Positions 37,143 through 46,001 of a stretch of 64,000 bases of DNA are shown piece after piece. The notes beneath the pieces were generated by a model. The model was not told where the DNA came from, made no database searches, and saw only the letters and a program-made list of their open reading frames with translations. The stretch's first letter is position 1; each line of letters begins with the position of its first letter. The translations under genes were made by a program, and so were the position numbers. This stretch comes from Haloferax massiliensis (GTDB lineage: Archaea; Halobacteriota; Halobacteria; Halobacteriales; Haloferacaceae): NCBI RefSeq assembly GCF_001368915.1, contig NZ_CSTE01000006.1, positions 62,001 to 126,000 of the forward strand, written 5' to 3'.

Positions 37143-39440
37143 ATGGCCGAAAATCTCGTTTTGGAGGCCGAATCACGGCTTCCTGATGCGATTACGGAGA
37201 GCTACACGCGGCGGCTCGTCGCCGCGATGCTGCTCGTTTCAGTCCTCGTCGCCGGCGTCGGAGCCGTCCAGTATCAACAGACGGCATCCACGATAGACGA
37301 GAACGCCCGCGCCGACCTGCTCACCGAGGCCGAACGCGAGGCCCTGCAGGTGGACACGTGGTTCGACGAGCGCGAACGCCTCGCGACCATCGTCGCCGAC
37401 GACCCCGCCGCCGGGAGCACGCTCGACGGGCGGTCCTCGGCGACCCTGACGGCCGCGAAAGCGGAGATGCCCGCGGACGTGGCCGCGCTCCACTTCGTCG
37501 ACACCGAGACGACGACCGTCATCGGGTCGTCCGAGGAGGGCGCGGTCGGGACGACGCTGTTCGAAGGCGGATCGCTCCCGCTCCCCGCGAGCGCCGACCT
37601 CTCGGACGACGGCGTCGAGCGAACCACGGTCTACGTCGAAGACGGCGTCGCCTACATGGGCTTCGTCGCGCCGCTCCCGTCCATCGAGCCGCGCGCAATC
37701 GTCCTCGTCGCCGAGGCGTCCTCGCTCGGGGCCGCGCTCGACGGCAACCGCATCGACGGCGGCTTCACCCAGCTCGTGACGACCGACGGGAACGTCCTCT
37801 ACGACGGCGGCGGCGGCCGGTCGAACGTCGCCTATCCCGCGGCCGAGGCGTCCGAACTCGACGACGCCTTCGCCGGCGAGACGGGCGTCACCCGCCTCGC
37901 CCCGGTCGAGGGCTTCGTCTCCTCGCCGCACGTCGTCGCGCACGTTCCCGTCTCCGGCGGCGTGCTCCTCCTGCACGCCCCCGCGAGCAGCGTCTTTGCC
38001 CTCTCCCGCAGCGTCGGCCTCCAGATTGCGACGCTGCTGGCGCTCTCGATACTCGGCTTCGTCGTCTTCGCGCTCATCGTCCGCGGGAACACCGCGCGCC
38101 CGCTCGTCGACCTCGCGTCGACCGTCGCCGCGCTCCGCGACGGCGACCTCGGCGTCGACCTCGAAACCGACCGGAAAGACGAGTTCGGACAGGTCGTCCG
38201 CGGCATCGGCAACCTCCGGGACGACCTCCGCGACCAGCGGACCGACGCCCGGACCTACAGCGAGGCGATGACCCGCGCGGCCGACGGCGACCTCCGCGTG
38301 CGCCTCCCGACCGACTCCGAGAGCCGCGACATGGCGACCGTCGCCGCCGCGTACAACGAGATGATGGACGACATCGAACAGACCGTCGGCACGGTCAAGA
38401 CGTTCGGCGAGGACGTGGCGACGCTCGCCGACCGCGTGGCCGACCGCGCCGACGACGTGTCCGCCGCGAGCGAGGAGGTGTCGGCGTCGGTCCAGCAGAT
38501 TTCCGAGGGCGCGAGCGAGCAGACCGACAGCCTCGTCGCCGCCGCCGACGAGATAAACGACCTTTCTGCGTCCATCCAGCAGATTGCCTCGTCGGCCGAC
38601 GAACTCGTCCGGCTCACCGAGGAGGCCGAGGCGCGCTCGCTCGACGGTCAGACCGCCGCCACCGACGCCCTCGACGACATCGACGCCGTGCGCGCCGAGA
38701 CGGAGGCGACCGTGGGCGAGGTCCGCGAACTCGACGACCGCCTCGCCCGAATCGAGGAAATCGTCGAGGTCATCACCGACATCGCCGAACAGACCGACAT
38801 CCTCGCGCTCAACGCGAACATCGAGGCCGCCCGCGCGGGCGAGGCCGGCGAGGGGTTCGCCGTCGTCTCCAACGAGGTCAAACAGCTCGCACAGGAGACG
38901 AAGTCCTCGGCGGGCGACATCGAGTCGCTCGTCGCCGAAATCGAGACCCAGCGCGACGCCGTCGTCTCCCGCATCGAACGCATGCAGGCGCAGGTCGAAG
39001 AGAGCGCCACCTCGGTCGACGAGGCGCTGTCCTCCTTCGACGGCATCGTCGAGCGCGTCGAGGAGACGACCGCGAGCGTCCACGAGATTTCGGACGCCAC
39101 GGGCAGTCAGGCCGACTCCTCCCAAGAGGTGCTCTCGATGACCGACGAAATCGCGGGCATCTCCGAGGAGACCGCCGCCGAGGCCGAGAACGTCTCCGCG
39201 ACCGCGGAAGAACAGAGCGCCGCGCTCGTCGACGTCAACGGTGACGTGCGCGAGCTCTCGTCGCACGTGAGCCACCTCGACGACCTCTTGGACGCGTTCG
39301 AGGTCGACGACGGCGACGACGTGGCCGCGACCGTCGACGACGTGCTCGGCGAGGACGCGACGGGCGGTCCCGACCCGGACCAGACCCCCGCCGCATCCGA
39401 GTCGCGCCCCGACCGAGAACCCTCGCCCGCGGACGACTGA
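37143..39440 (+). CDS. Methyl-accepting chemotaxis transducer (Htr)
   Basis: 765 residues. Helix 1 (about 25-45) and helix 2 (about 290-312) flank an extracellular sensor domain of ~245 residues, probably Cache-like. A HAMP domain follows, then a long coiled-coil signalling domain whose conserved tip ([27 protein letters not shown], starting at about 557) binds CheA and CheW. Gln/Glu pairs for methylation flank the tip. The ligand is unknown. A GATTTATG TATA-like element centred 28 bp upstream selects the ATG of MAENLVLE over earlier in-frame starts. A CBS-domain gene follows one base after the stop. Confidence 0.93.
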   Translation: MAENLVLEAESRLPDAITESYTRRLVAAMLLVSVLVAGVGAVQYQQTASTIDENARADLLTEAEREALQVDTWFDERERLATIVADDPAAGSTLDGRSSATLTAAKAEMPADVAALHFVDTETTTVIGSSEEGAVGTTLFEGGSLPLPASADLSDDGVERTTVYVEDGVAYMGFVAPLPSIEPRAIVLVAEASSLGAALDGNRIDGGFTQLVTTDGNVLYDGGGGRSNVAYPAAEASELDDAFAGETGVTRLAPVEGFVSSPHVVAHVPVSGGVLLLHAPASSVFALSRSVGLQIATLLALSILGFVVFALIVRGNTARPLVDLASTVAALRDGDLGVDLETDRKDEFGQVVRGIGNLRDDLRDQRTDARTYSEAMTRAADGDLRVRLPTDSESRDMATVAAAYNEMMDDIEQTVGTVKTFGEDVATLADRVADRADDVSAASEEVSASVQQISEGASEQTDSLVAAADEINDLSASIQQIASSADELVRLTEEAEARSLDGQTAATDALDDIDAVRAETEATVGEVRELDDRLARIEEIVEVITDIAEQTDILALNANIEAARAGEAGEGFAVVSNEVKQLAQETKSSAGDIESLVAEIETQRDAVVSRIERMQAQVEESATSVDEALSSFDGIVERVEETTASVHEISDATGSQADSSQEVLSMTDEIAGISEETAAEAENVSATAEEQSAALVDVNGDVRELSSHVSHLDDLLDAFEVDDGDDVAATVDDVLGEDATGGPDPDQTPAASESRPDREPSPADD

Positions 39441-39441
39441 G

Positions 39442-39879
39442 ATGCGCGTCGACGACATCATGACCGAGGAGGTTGCGACCGTCGAACTGGGGTCGAGCGT
39501 CGCCGACTGCGCGCGAACCATGCTCCGCGAGGGCGCGGGGAGCGTCGTCGTGATGGCCGACGGCGGTCCCGCGGGCATCGTCACCGAGTCGGACGCGCTC
39601 CGCGCCGGCGTGGCGAGCGGGAAGCCGCTTTCGGCGGTCCCGGCCCGCGCGGTCATGTCGAGTCCCATCAAGTGGATTCGACCGGACTCCACGACGCGCG
39701 TGGCCGCCGAGAAAATGCGCGAAACGAAGGTGAAAAAGCTCGTCGTCGTCGACGGCTCGGAGATGGTCGGCATCGTGACCGCCACGGACATCGCCTTCCA
39801 CCTCTCTGACGTGGCCCGCGGCGTCGGCCAGATGATAGAACTCAAGGACAAGTGGGAGTCGGACCGGCGGTTCCGCTGA
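39442..39879 (+). CDS. CBS-domain pair protein
   Basis: 145 residues forming two CBS motifs in tandem (Bateman module). The first has VRVDDIMTEEVATVELGSSVADCA and GIVTESDAL, the second AVMSSPIKWIRPDST and GIVTATDIAFHL. Such modules bind adenosine nucleotides or SAM and act as sensors. Starting one base after the transducer stop, it is certainly co-transcribed with it. Confidence 0.92.
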   Translation: MRVDDIMTEEVATVELGSSVADCARTMLREGAGSVVVMADGGPAGIVTESDALRAGVASGKPLSAVPARAVMSSPIKWIRPDSTTRVAAEKMRETKVKKLVVVDGSEMVGIVTATDIAFHLSDVARGVGQMIELKDKWESDRRFR

Positions 39880-39970
39880 CCGTCGCTGGCCGCTGTCCCG
39901 CGGTGACTGGTAGCATCGAACAGTCACCGGCGAAGCGTTGATTACGCCGTCTCGCGTCTAGTCGCGACGA

Positions 39971-40480
39971 GTGTACGACCGTCTCGCGTCGATTCGTCCC
40001 CGCGTCCGGTCCGGCCTCGAACGAGCGTTCGCGGCGGACCACACACCTCACGAGGTGGCCGCCAGCTTCGCGTTCGGCGTCTTCTTCGTGGCCATGCCCA
40101 CCGCGGGGACCGCCCTCGCGCTGTTCGCCCTCATCGGCTACTTCGTCGAGCGGGCGAGCCGACTCGCGCTCGTCGCCACGCTCGTCGTGTTCAACCCGCC
40201 CGTCAAGTGGGCGGTCTACGGCGCGAGCTTCTGGCTCGGCTCGCACCTGCTCGGCCCGGTTCCGGGAACGTCCGTCGCCGACGTGTCGCTCAGTTCCGGC
40301 GTCGACATCCTGTTCCGACAGCTCGTCGGCAACACGATTCTCGCGGCCGTCCTCGCCGTCGTCGGCTACGCGGTGACGCTCCAACTGGCGCGTCTGCACC
40401 ACCGGCGACAGCCGTCTGCGTCGCCGGCGGGAACCGCCGAGAGTCGAAGCGACGACGCCCGACCCGACGTGCCGTCGTGA
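39971..40480 (+). CDS. DUF2062 membrane protein
   Basis: 169 residues, GTG start supported by a GATTACGC TATA-like element 28 bp upstream. TPHEVAASFAFGVFFVAMPTAGTAL and VVFNPPVKWAVY are the DUF2062 hallmarks; about three membrane helices. The C-terminal 30 residues are a disordered Ser/Arg/Asp tail. Function unknown. Confidence 0.88.
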   Translation: MYDRLASIRPRVRSGLERAFAADHTPHEVAASFAFGVFFVAMPTAGTALALFALIGYFVERASRLALVATLVVFNPPVKWAVYGASFWLGSHLLGPVPGTSVADVSLSSGVDILFRQLVGNTILAAVLAVVGYAVTLQLARLHHRRQPSASPAGTAESRSDDARPDVPS

Positions 40481-40630
40481 CTACCGCTGTGTCCGCTCGT
40501 TTCTGCCCTCCTCGAACGCCCGGAGCGACTGGATGAGCTTGTAGCCCAGATAGACGACCGCGAGCGGGATGAGGAGCAACAGGCCGAGGATGACGAGTTC
40601 GGGACCGCCGGGAATCTGCAGGAGGGTCAT
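40481..40630 (-). CDS. Very small membrane protein
   Basis: 49 residues (MTLLQIPGGPE). One hydrophobic helix (about 11-30) is followed by a charged amphipathic tail. The IPGGPEL start followed by a single helix recalls haloarchaeal TatA-type and related small proteins, but the TatA FG hinge is missing. It is convergent with DUF2062, the stops being adjacent. Confidence 0.6.
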   Translation of the reverse strand: MTLLQIPGGPELVILGLLLLIPLAVVYLGYKLIQSLRAFEEGRNERTQR

Positions 40631-40691
40631 GGGCGGAATTCGCGGGCCGTGAGGATAGTAGTTGGGTGGGACGTGGTGTTGTGTCGGGTGA

Positions 40692-40854
40692 CACGCTCGC
40701 TCCGCTCGCGTGAACCTCACTCGCAACGCTCCGCGACTCACGGCTCCGCCGTTCGTTTTACTGCGACACTGCGTGTCGCACGTCGCTCGCTGGTTCAAAT
40801 CTGCCCGGAACCACGTACACGACGTCGACGCGAGAGACACAGAGGTCTCTCGCG
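40692..40854. repeat. Palindrome cluster beside tRNA-Val
   Basis: Hairpins in succession: CACGC/GCGTG around an 11-nt loop that on the minus strand reads GAGCGGAGCGA (40692-40712); CGGC/GCCG around GGA on the minus strand (about 40741-40751); TGCGACAC/GTGTCGCA with loop TGC (40762-40780); and CGCGAGAGAC/GTCTCTCGCG with a 6-nt loop (40829-40854). No ORF explains them. The first is a GGA-loop variant of the birA type-A hairpin. Confidence 0.7.
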
Positions 40855-40874
40855 GTCGTGGCGTCGGAGAGAAG

Positions 40875-40949
40875 TGGGTTGGGGCAGATTTGAACTGCCG
40901 GCCTCCTCCATGTCAAGGAGGTGTCATAACCAGACTAGACCACCAACCC
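40875..40949 (-). tRNA. tRNA-Val (GAC), copy 1
   Basis: 75 nt. Acceptor arms GGGTTGG and CCAACCC with discriminator A, anticodon stem CCTCC/GGAGG enclosing TTGACAT (anticodon GAC), T arm loop TTCAAAT. Identical to the second copy 45 bp upstream on the same strand. Confidence 0.95.
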
Positions 40950-40994
40950 GGTGTGTTGCGAACATCGCCGAACGCCGAAACGCGGGAAGAGGAG

Positions 40995-41069
40995 TGGGTT
41001 GGGGCAGATTTGAACTGCCGGCCTCCTCCATGTCAAGGAGGTGTCATAACCAGACTAGACCACCAACCC
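40995..41069 (-). tRNA. tRNA-Val (GAC), copy 2
   Basis: 75 nt, identical in sequence to copy 1. It is the promoter-proximal copy; an A/T-rich CTTAAATT element on the minus strand around 41128-41135 could serve as the TATA box for both. Confidence 0.95.
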
Positions 41070-41250
41070 GGTTACGGTGCTTCCCGCGTCCGTTCGGACG
41101 TATCTCTCCGTTGTCCGGGGTTACAATTTAAGCTTTCGAATCGGACTACGTGCGGCGATTCGGGTCACAGCGCGGTCCCGCCGTCCGTCGCGGTCGATTC
41201 GCCCCGAGCGGCGACCGTTCGGTGCCGGCGATTTTCGCCAGCCCGACACG

Positions 41251-41299
41251 CTTAAGCCGATGTACGAATTTGTACATCGTAACCCGAAGAAGTACATCG
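41251..41299 (+). promoter_or_regulatory. trpDFEG promoter with candidate operator
   Basis: CTTAAG (41251-41256) fits a TATA box with start about 41281 and a ~29-nt leader. Just downstream lies an inverted repeat, CGATGTAC (41258-41265) and GTACATCG (41272-41279) with a GAATTT spacer. A third direct copy of GTACATCG is at 41292-41299, exactly 20 bp on, two helical turns. Sites between TATA box and start suggest repression. The regulator is unknown. Confidence 0.6.
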
Positions 41300-41309
41300 G
41301 TGATTACCA

Positions 41310-42305
41310 ATGCAGGATTATATCGAACGTGTGACCGGCGGTGCGGACCTGACTGTCGAGGAGGCGCGCGACGCCGCGCGGGCGGTCTTCGAGGGCGCGA
41401 CCGAGGCGCAAATCGGCGCGCTCCTCGCCGCGCTCCGGGCGAAGGGCGAGACCGAGGCCGAAATCGCGGGGTTCGCGCAGGGGATGCGCGACGCCGCCCT
41501 GACCATCGAGCCCGACCGCGGGCCGCTCGTCGACACCTGCGGCACCGGCGGCGACGACTACAACACCATCAACGTCTCGACCACGAGCGCGCTCGTCGCG
41601 GCCGGCGCGGGCGCGGCGGTGGCCAAGCACGGCAACTACTCCGTCTCTTCGTCTTCTGGGAGCGCCGACGTGCTGGAGGTCGCCGGCGTGAACGTCGAGG
41701 CCGACCCCGAGTCCGTCGAGGCGTGCATCGATGACAACGGCGTCGGCTTCATGCTCGCGCCCGTGTTCCACCCCGCGATGAAGGCCGTCATCGGCCCGCG
41801 GAAGGAACTCGGCATGCGGACCGTCTTCAACGTCCTCGGGCCGCTGACGAACCCCGCCGGGGCCGACGCGCAGGTTCTCGGCGTCTACGACGCCGACCTC
41901 GTCCCCGTCATCGCCGAGTCGCTGTCGCACATGCCCGTCGAGCGCGCGCTCGTCGTCCACGGCTCCGGCATGGACGAAATCGCGCTCCACGACGCGACCA
42001 CGGTCGCCGAAATCGACGGCGACGAAATCACCGAGTACACCCTCACGCCCGCCGACCTCGGCCTCGAACGGGCCCCCATCGAGGACGTCGCCGGCGGCAC
42101 CCCGCAGGAGAACGCCGCCGACCTCGAAGGCATCCTCACCGGCGACGTGACCGGACCGAAGCGCGACCTCATCCTCGCCAACGCCGGCGCGGCCGTCTAC
42201 GTCGCCGACCTCGCGGACTCGCTGGAGGAGGGCGTCGAAGTCGCCCGCGACGCCATCGAGTCCGGCGCCGCGAAAGCCAAACTCGACGCGCTCCGGGAGG
42301 CGTGA
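41310..42305 (+). CDS. trpD: Anthranilate phosphoribosyltransferase
   Basis: 331 residues; attaches PRPP-derived ribose phosphate to anthranilate. DTCGTGGDDYNTINVST is the PRPP/magnesium loop, KHGNYSVSSSSGSADVLE the anthranilate-binding region and NVLGPLTNPA a further signature. First gene of the trpDFEG operon of Haloferax. Confidence 0.97.
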   Translation: MQDYIERVTGGADLTVEEARDAARAVFEGATEAQIGALLAALRAKGETEAEIAGFAQGMRDAALTIEPDRGPLVDTCGTGGDDYNTINVSTTSALVAAGAGAAVAKHGNYSVSSSSGSADVLEVAGVNVEADPESVEACIDDNGVGFMLAPVFHPAMKAVIGPRKELGMRTVFNVLGPLTNPAGADAQVLGVYDADLVPVIAESLSHMPVERALVVHGSGMDEIALHDATTVAEIDGDEITEYTLTPADLGLERAPIEDVAGGTPQENAADLEGILTGDVTGPKRDLILANAGAAVYVADLADSLEEGVEVARDAIESGAAKAKLDALREA

Positions 42306-42306
42306 G

Positions 42307-42972
42307 ATGACCCGCGTCAAAGTGTGCGGCGTCACCGACGAGGCCGACCTCGACGCCGTCGACGCGGCCGGTGCCGACGCCGTCGGTGCCATCTGCGACG
42401 TGCCCGTGGACACGCCCCGCGAGATTCCCCGCGAGCGCGCCCGCGAGCTGTTCGCCGCCGCGCCCCCGTTCCTCACGACCGTCCTCGTGACCATGCCCGA
42501 CTCCATCGACCACGCCCGCGACCTCGCCCGCGAGGTCGGCCCCGACGTGCTCCAACTCCACGGCGACTTCGCGGCCGACGACCTCGACTCGCTCCGCGCG
42601 ACGGGCGTCGGGGTCGTCCCCGTCGTCGACGCCACCGACCTCGACCGCGCACGCGGCCTCGCGCCCGTTGTGGACGCTATCCTCGTCGACACGCCCTCCG
42701 CGTCCGGCGCGGGCGGCACCGGCGAGACCCACGACTGGGACGCCTCGCGCGAACTCGTCGAGGCGGTCGACGTACCCGTGATTCTCGCGGGGGGTCTGAC
42801 GCCCGACAACGTCGCCGAGGCGGTTCGGACGGTCGAACCCTACGGCGTCGACGTCGCCAGCGGCGTCGAATCCGCCGGCGGCGTCAAGGACCACGACGCG
42901 GTCCGCGCCTTCGTCGCCGCGGCCAAAGCGGCCCGCGGAGCGTCCGACGACCACGAGGAGGTCGTCGCGTGA
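42307..42972 (+). CDS. trpF: Phosphoribosylanthranilate isomerase
   Basis: 221 residues, TIM barrel that isomerises PRA to CdRP. RVKVCGVTDEADLDA carries the catalytic Cys, DVLQLHGD and VDAILVDTPS are conserved, the latter with the catalytic Asp, and ILAGGLTPDNV is the phosphate site. It starts one base after the trpD stop and its own stop is overlapped by the trpE GTG. Confidence 0.96.
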   Translation: MTRVKVCGVTDEADLDAVDAAGADAVGAICDVPVDTPREIPRERARELFAAAPPFLTTVLVTMPDSIDHARDLAREVGPDVLQLHGDFAADDLDSLRATGVGVVPVVDATDLDRARGLAPVVDAILVDTPSASGAGGTGETHDWDASRELVEAVDVPVILAGGLTPDNVAEAVRTVEPYGVDVASGVESAGGVKDHDAVRAFVAAAKAARGASDDHEEVVA

Positions 42973-44543
42973 CGACCCCCGACACCGGCCGCGAGGAGTT
43001 CGTCGACCTCGTCGGCGACGCGGACGAACCGGTCGTGACGCACCTCGTGACCGACCTCGACGTGTCCGTGGACCCGCTGGCCGCGTACACGACGCTCGCC
43101 GACCGAAGCGACTACGGCTTCCTCCTGGAGAGCGCCGAGAAGGTCTCCTCCAGTAACCCGCAAGGCGCGTTCTCCGCGCCCGCGACGGCCGCCGACTCCC
43201 ACGCGCGCTTCTCGTTCGTCGGCTACGACCCGGAAGCGGTCGTGACGGTCGGCCCCGACGGCGTCGACGTGACCGACCTCGGCGGTCCCGCCGCCGAGTT
43301 CGTCGGCGCGGGCGACGGCGACGTGCTCGACTCCCTGCGCGGCGCGCTCCCGGACCTCCCGCGCGTCAACTTCCCCGAGACGGACCGTCAGACGCTCACC
43401 GGCGGGCTGGTCGGCTTTCTCGCCTACGAGGCCGTCTACGACCTCTGGCTCGACGAGGTCGGCCGCGAGCGCCCCGACACCGACGGTCCGGACGCCGAGT
43501 TCGTCCTCACGACCCGGACGCTCTCGTTCGACCACCGCGAGGACGCCGTCCGCCTCGTCTGTACCCCCGTCGTCTCGCCCGACGACGACCCCGGCGAGGT
43601 GTACGACGGCGTCGTCGCCGAGGCCGAGCGCGTCGCCGAAAAGCTCCGCGCGGCGGCCGACCCCTCGCCCGGCGGCTTCGAGCGAACCGGCGAGGACGCC
43701 GGCTCCCGCGAGGACTACGAGGCCGCGGTCAGAAAGACGAAAGAACACGTCCGCGACGGCGACATCTATCAGGGCGTCATCTCGCGCACGCGGAAGCTCC
43801 GCGGACAGGTCGACCCCGTCGGCCTGTACGCCTCGCTGCGCGAGGTGAACCCCTCGCCGTACATGTACCTGCTCCGGCACGGCGACCGGCGCGTCGTCGG
43901 CGCGAGCCCCGAGACGCTCGTCTCCGTGCGCGGCGACCGCGTCGTCGTCAACCCCATCGCGGGGACGTGCCAGCGCGGCTCCGGGCCGGTCGAGGACCGC
44001 CGCCTCGCCGGCGAACTCCTCGCGGACGGAAAGGAGCGCGCCGAGCACACGATGCTCGTCGACCTCGGCCGCAACGACGTGCGCCGGGTCTCGACGCCCG
44101 GCAGCGTCCGCGTCGAGGACTTCATGAGCATCATCAAGTACAGCCACGTCCAGCACATCGAATCGACCGTCTCGGGGACGCTCGACCCCGACTCGGACGC
44201 CTTCGACGCCACGCGGGCGACGTTCCCCGCGGGGACGCTCACCGGCGCGCCGAAGGTCCGCGCGATGGAGATTATCGACGACCTCGAAGACGAGCCGCGA
44301 GGCGTCTACGGCGGCGGCGTCGGCTACTACTCGTGGACCGGCGACGCCGACATGGCAATCGTCATCCGGACCGCGACGATCGACTCCGGCGGCGCGGAAG
44401 ACGCCATCACCGTCCGCGCGGGAGCCGGCATCGTCGCCGACTCCGACCCGACCTCGGAGTACGAGGAGACGGAACAGAAGATGGGCGGGGTGCTCGACGC
44501 CGTCCGCCGCATCGAGTACGAGACCGAGGAGGCGCCGCAATGA
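42969..44543 (+). CDS. trpE: Anthranilate synthase component I
   Basis: 524 residues, GTG start overlapping the trpF stop (GTGA). Chorismate-utilising domain with LRHGDRRVVGASPE, NPIAGTCQRG, MLVDLGRNDVRRV and TFPAGTLTGAPKVRAMEII. The N-terminal region has the LLESAEK motif, which in feedback-sensitive TrpE proteins binds tryptophan, so end-product inhibition is likely. Works with TrpG as glutamine-dependent anthranilate synthase. Confidence 0.97.
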   Translation: MTTPDTGREEFVDLVGDADEPVVTHLVTDLDVSVDPLAAYTTLADRSDYGFLLESAEKVSSSNPQGAFSAPATAADSHARFSFVGYDPEAVVTVGPDGVDVTDLGGPAAEFVGAGDGDVLDSLRGALPDLPRVNFPETDRQTLTGGLVGFLAYEAVYDLWLDEVGRERPDTDGPDAEFVLTTRTLSFDHREDAVRLVCTPVVSPDDDPGEVYDGVVAEAERVAEKLRAAADPSPGGFERTGEDAGSREDYEAAVRKTKEHVRDGDIYQGVISRTRKLRGQVDPVGLYASLREVNPSPYMYLLRHGDRRVVGASPETLVSVRGDRVVVNPIAGTCQRGSGPVEDRRLAGELLADGKERAEHTMLVDLGRNDVRRVSTPGSVRVEDFMSIIKYSHVQHIESTVSGTLDPDSDAFDATRATFPAGTLTGAPKVRAMEIIDDLEDEPRGVYGGGVGYYSWTGDADMAIVIRTATIDSGGAEDAITVRAGAGIVADSDPTSEYEETEQKMGGVLDAVRRIEYETEEAPQ

Positions 44544-45160
44544 CGGCGATTCGGCTCGTCGTCGTCGACAACTTCGATTCGTTCACGTACAACCTCGTGG
44601 AGTACTTCTCCGAGCAGACCGTCGAGGGCGAACCGCTCGACATCGAGGTGCGCAAGAACACCGCGTCGCTCGACGAGATACGCGACCTCGACCCCGACGC
44701 CATCGTCGTCTCGCCGGGGCCGGGCCACCCGAAGAACGACCGCGACGTGGGCGTGACGAACGATGTGCTCACGGAACTTTCGACGGAGATTCCGACGCTC
44801 GGCGTCTGTCTCGGCCTCGAAGCCGCCGCGTACGCCTACGGCGGCACTATCGGCCACGCGCCGGAGCCGATTCACGGCAAGGCGTTCCCCGTCGACCACG
44901 ACGGCGAGGGCGTCTTCGCCGGCCTCGAAGACGGCTTCCCGGCCGGGCGCTACCACTCGCTCGTCGCCACGGACGTCCCCGACTGCTTCGACGTCTCGGC
45001 GACGACCGACCACGACGGCGAGGCGCTCGTGATGGGCGTTCGCCACCGCGAGTACCCAATCGAGTGCGTCCAGTTCCATCCGGAGAGCGTGCTCACGGGG
45101 TCTGGACACGGCGTCGTCAGAAACTTCCTCACAGAGGTCGCCGGCTTCGACGTGGCCTGA
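44540..45160 (+). CDS. trpG: Anthranilate synthase component II (glutamine amidotransferase)
   Basis: 206 residues, class I glutaminase feeding ammonia to TrpE. VVDNFDSFTYNL opens it, VSPGPGHPKN is the oxyanion segment, Cys90 in LGVCLGLE the nucleophile, and His180 and Glu182 in FHPES complete the triad. The usual CLGHQ reads CLGLE here, so the His-Gln pair that contacts glutamine is changed. The start overlaps the trpE stop (ATGA). Confidence 0.96.
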   Translation: MTAIRLVVVDNFDSFTYNLVEYFSEQTVEGEPLDIEVRKNTASLDEIRDLDPDAIVVSPGPGHPKNDRDVGVTNDVLTELSTEIPTLGVCLGLEAAAYAYGGTIGHAPEPIHGKAFPVDHDGEGVFAGLEDGFPAGRYHSLVATDVPDCFDVSATTDHDGEALVMGVRHREYPIECVQFHPESVLTGSGHGVVRNFLTEVAGFDVA

Positions 45161-45235
45161 GGCCTGAGACCGGTCAGGCGCAGAGACGTCGAGACGCGAC
45201 CGAGCGGATGCGACTGCGGTCTGCTGTTCTCGGTC

Positions 45236-45252
45236 CGGCGGCTGTGCCGCCG
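45236..45252. terminator. Convergent hairpin terminator after trpG
   Basis: A perfect 7-bp GC inverted repeat (CGGCGGC/GCCGCCG, loop TGT) sits between the trpG stop and the stop of the convergent membrane-protein gene, three bases from the latter. It could serve both transcripts. No strong T tract is next to it. Confidence 0.4.
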
Positions 45253-45254
45253 CC

Positions 45255-45467
45255 TCAGAGGACGTTGATGCCGAAGAACGAAAGCAGCAGCAGCGCGCCC
45301 ACGACGATGGCGGCGATAGTGACCAGTCGCCACGCGATTTTGAGGAACAGTCGGCCGACGAGGATGACGACGGCGACGGCCGCGAGCACCACGAGCATCT
45401 GACCGAGCGGGCCGGAGAGCAGGCCGCCGAGCTGTAACGGGGTGAGTGCGAGGGAAGTCAGTACCAT
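45255..45467 (-). CDS. Small membrane protein
   Basis: 70 residues. Two hydrophobic helices (about 24-42 and 48-66) are joined by LFLKIAWR. Convergent with trpG. A GCTTATCC element about 30 bp upstream of the ATG is a possible TATA box. No recognised family. Confidence 0.65.
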   Translation of the reverse strand: MVLTSLALTPLQLGGLLSGPLGQMLVVLAAVAVVILVGRLFLKIAWRLVTIAAIVVGALLLLSFFGINVL

Positions 45468-45932
45468 ACCACGATATGACTCCCGTGAAGTGGATAAGCT
45501 TGTGGGCGGTCTCGTCGCGCGGTTCCGGCGTGATTTTCCCGCCGAAACGACCGATTTCGGCACCCCTGAGCGACTGGCGAATTTGAACATATGAATTCTG
45601 ATAGTTGTATGAGCGGTGACTATCAGGCCATCCTTTATAATCTCCCCATTGATGCGAGACACGTCACCATGCGACTGGTTCAGCGGCTTCGTCTCCCCCC
45701 TCACGTTCTACTGGATATACCGCTTCCGTCTGTCGATTTTGGGCGTCACGATTTCACTTCCGCTCCGCTCTAACTACGGTTATGTGGCTTCCGTCCGTCC
45801 TATGAATCCGTGCACTTCGGACCCGGTCGTCGGCCGTCGGCGTAACTGCACTAATTATGATACGTTCGGCGGTCGAACCTCCGAGTTCGAAGCCCTTAAC
45901 CAACCACGCAACACACACCAATATCGTCACCA
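45468..45932. other. Long upstream region of nrdJ
   Basis: About 465 bp with lower GC than coding DNA, shared by the divergent small membrane gene and nrdJ. The plus-strand frames give translations rich in Arg, Cys and Tyr, so none is called. TATA-like elements occur near 45494-45501 (minus) and 45896-45902 (plus). No riboswitch fold was recognised by eye. Confidence 0.4.
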
Positions 45933-46001
45933 ATGAGCGGAATTTCCGGACACTATCGACGCGACCTCGCCCGAACGCGGCTCGGGCGGGAGGGACAGTA
46001 A
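45933..46001 (+). CDS. Putative 22-residue leader peptide of nrdJ
   Basis: ORF of 23 codons beginning MSGISGHYRR and ending LGREGQ. Its stop is one base before the nrdJ ATG. Near its end an inverted repeat CGCCCGA/TCGGGCG (7-nt loop) is followed by GGGAGGG, a Shine-Dalgarno match about 10 nt before the nrdJ start. Reading this ORF would melt the hairpin and expose the site. The high Arg content is unusual for a haloarchaeal protein. Confidence 0.45.
   Translation: MSGISGHYRRDLARTRLGREGQ

Noticed and set aside
40875-41069. The tRNA-Val pair as a repeat or mobile element
   Set aside because: Both copies fold as intact tRNAs with the same anticodon. Duplication is ordinary for abundant tRNAs, and the 45-bp spacer shows no mobile-element ends.
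45616-45936. A 106-codon frame upstream of nrdJ with a hydrophobic, aromatic middle
   Set aside because: Low acidity, many Cys/Arg/Tyr, and a run through the presumed nrdJ promoter. It is more likely open by chance in lower-GC DNA.
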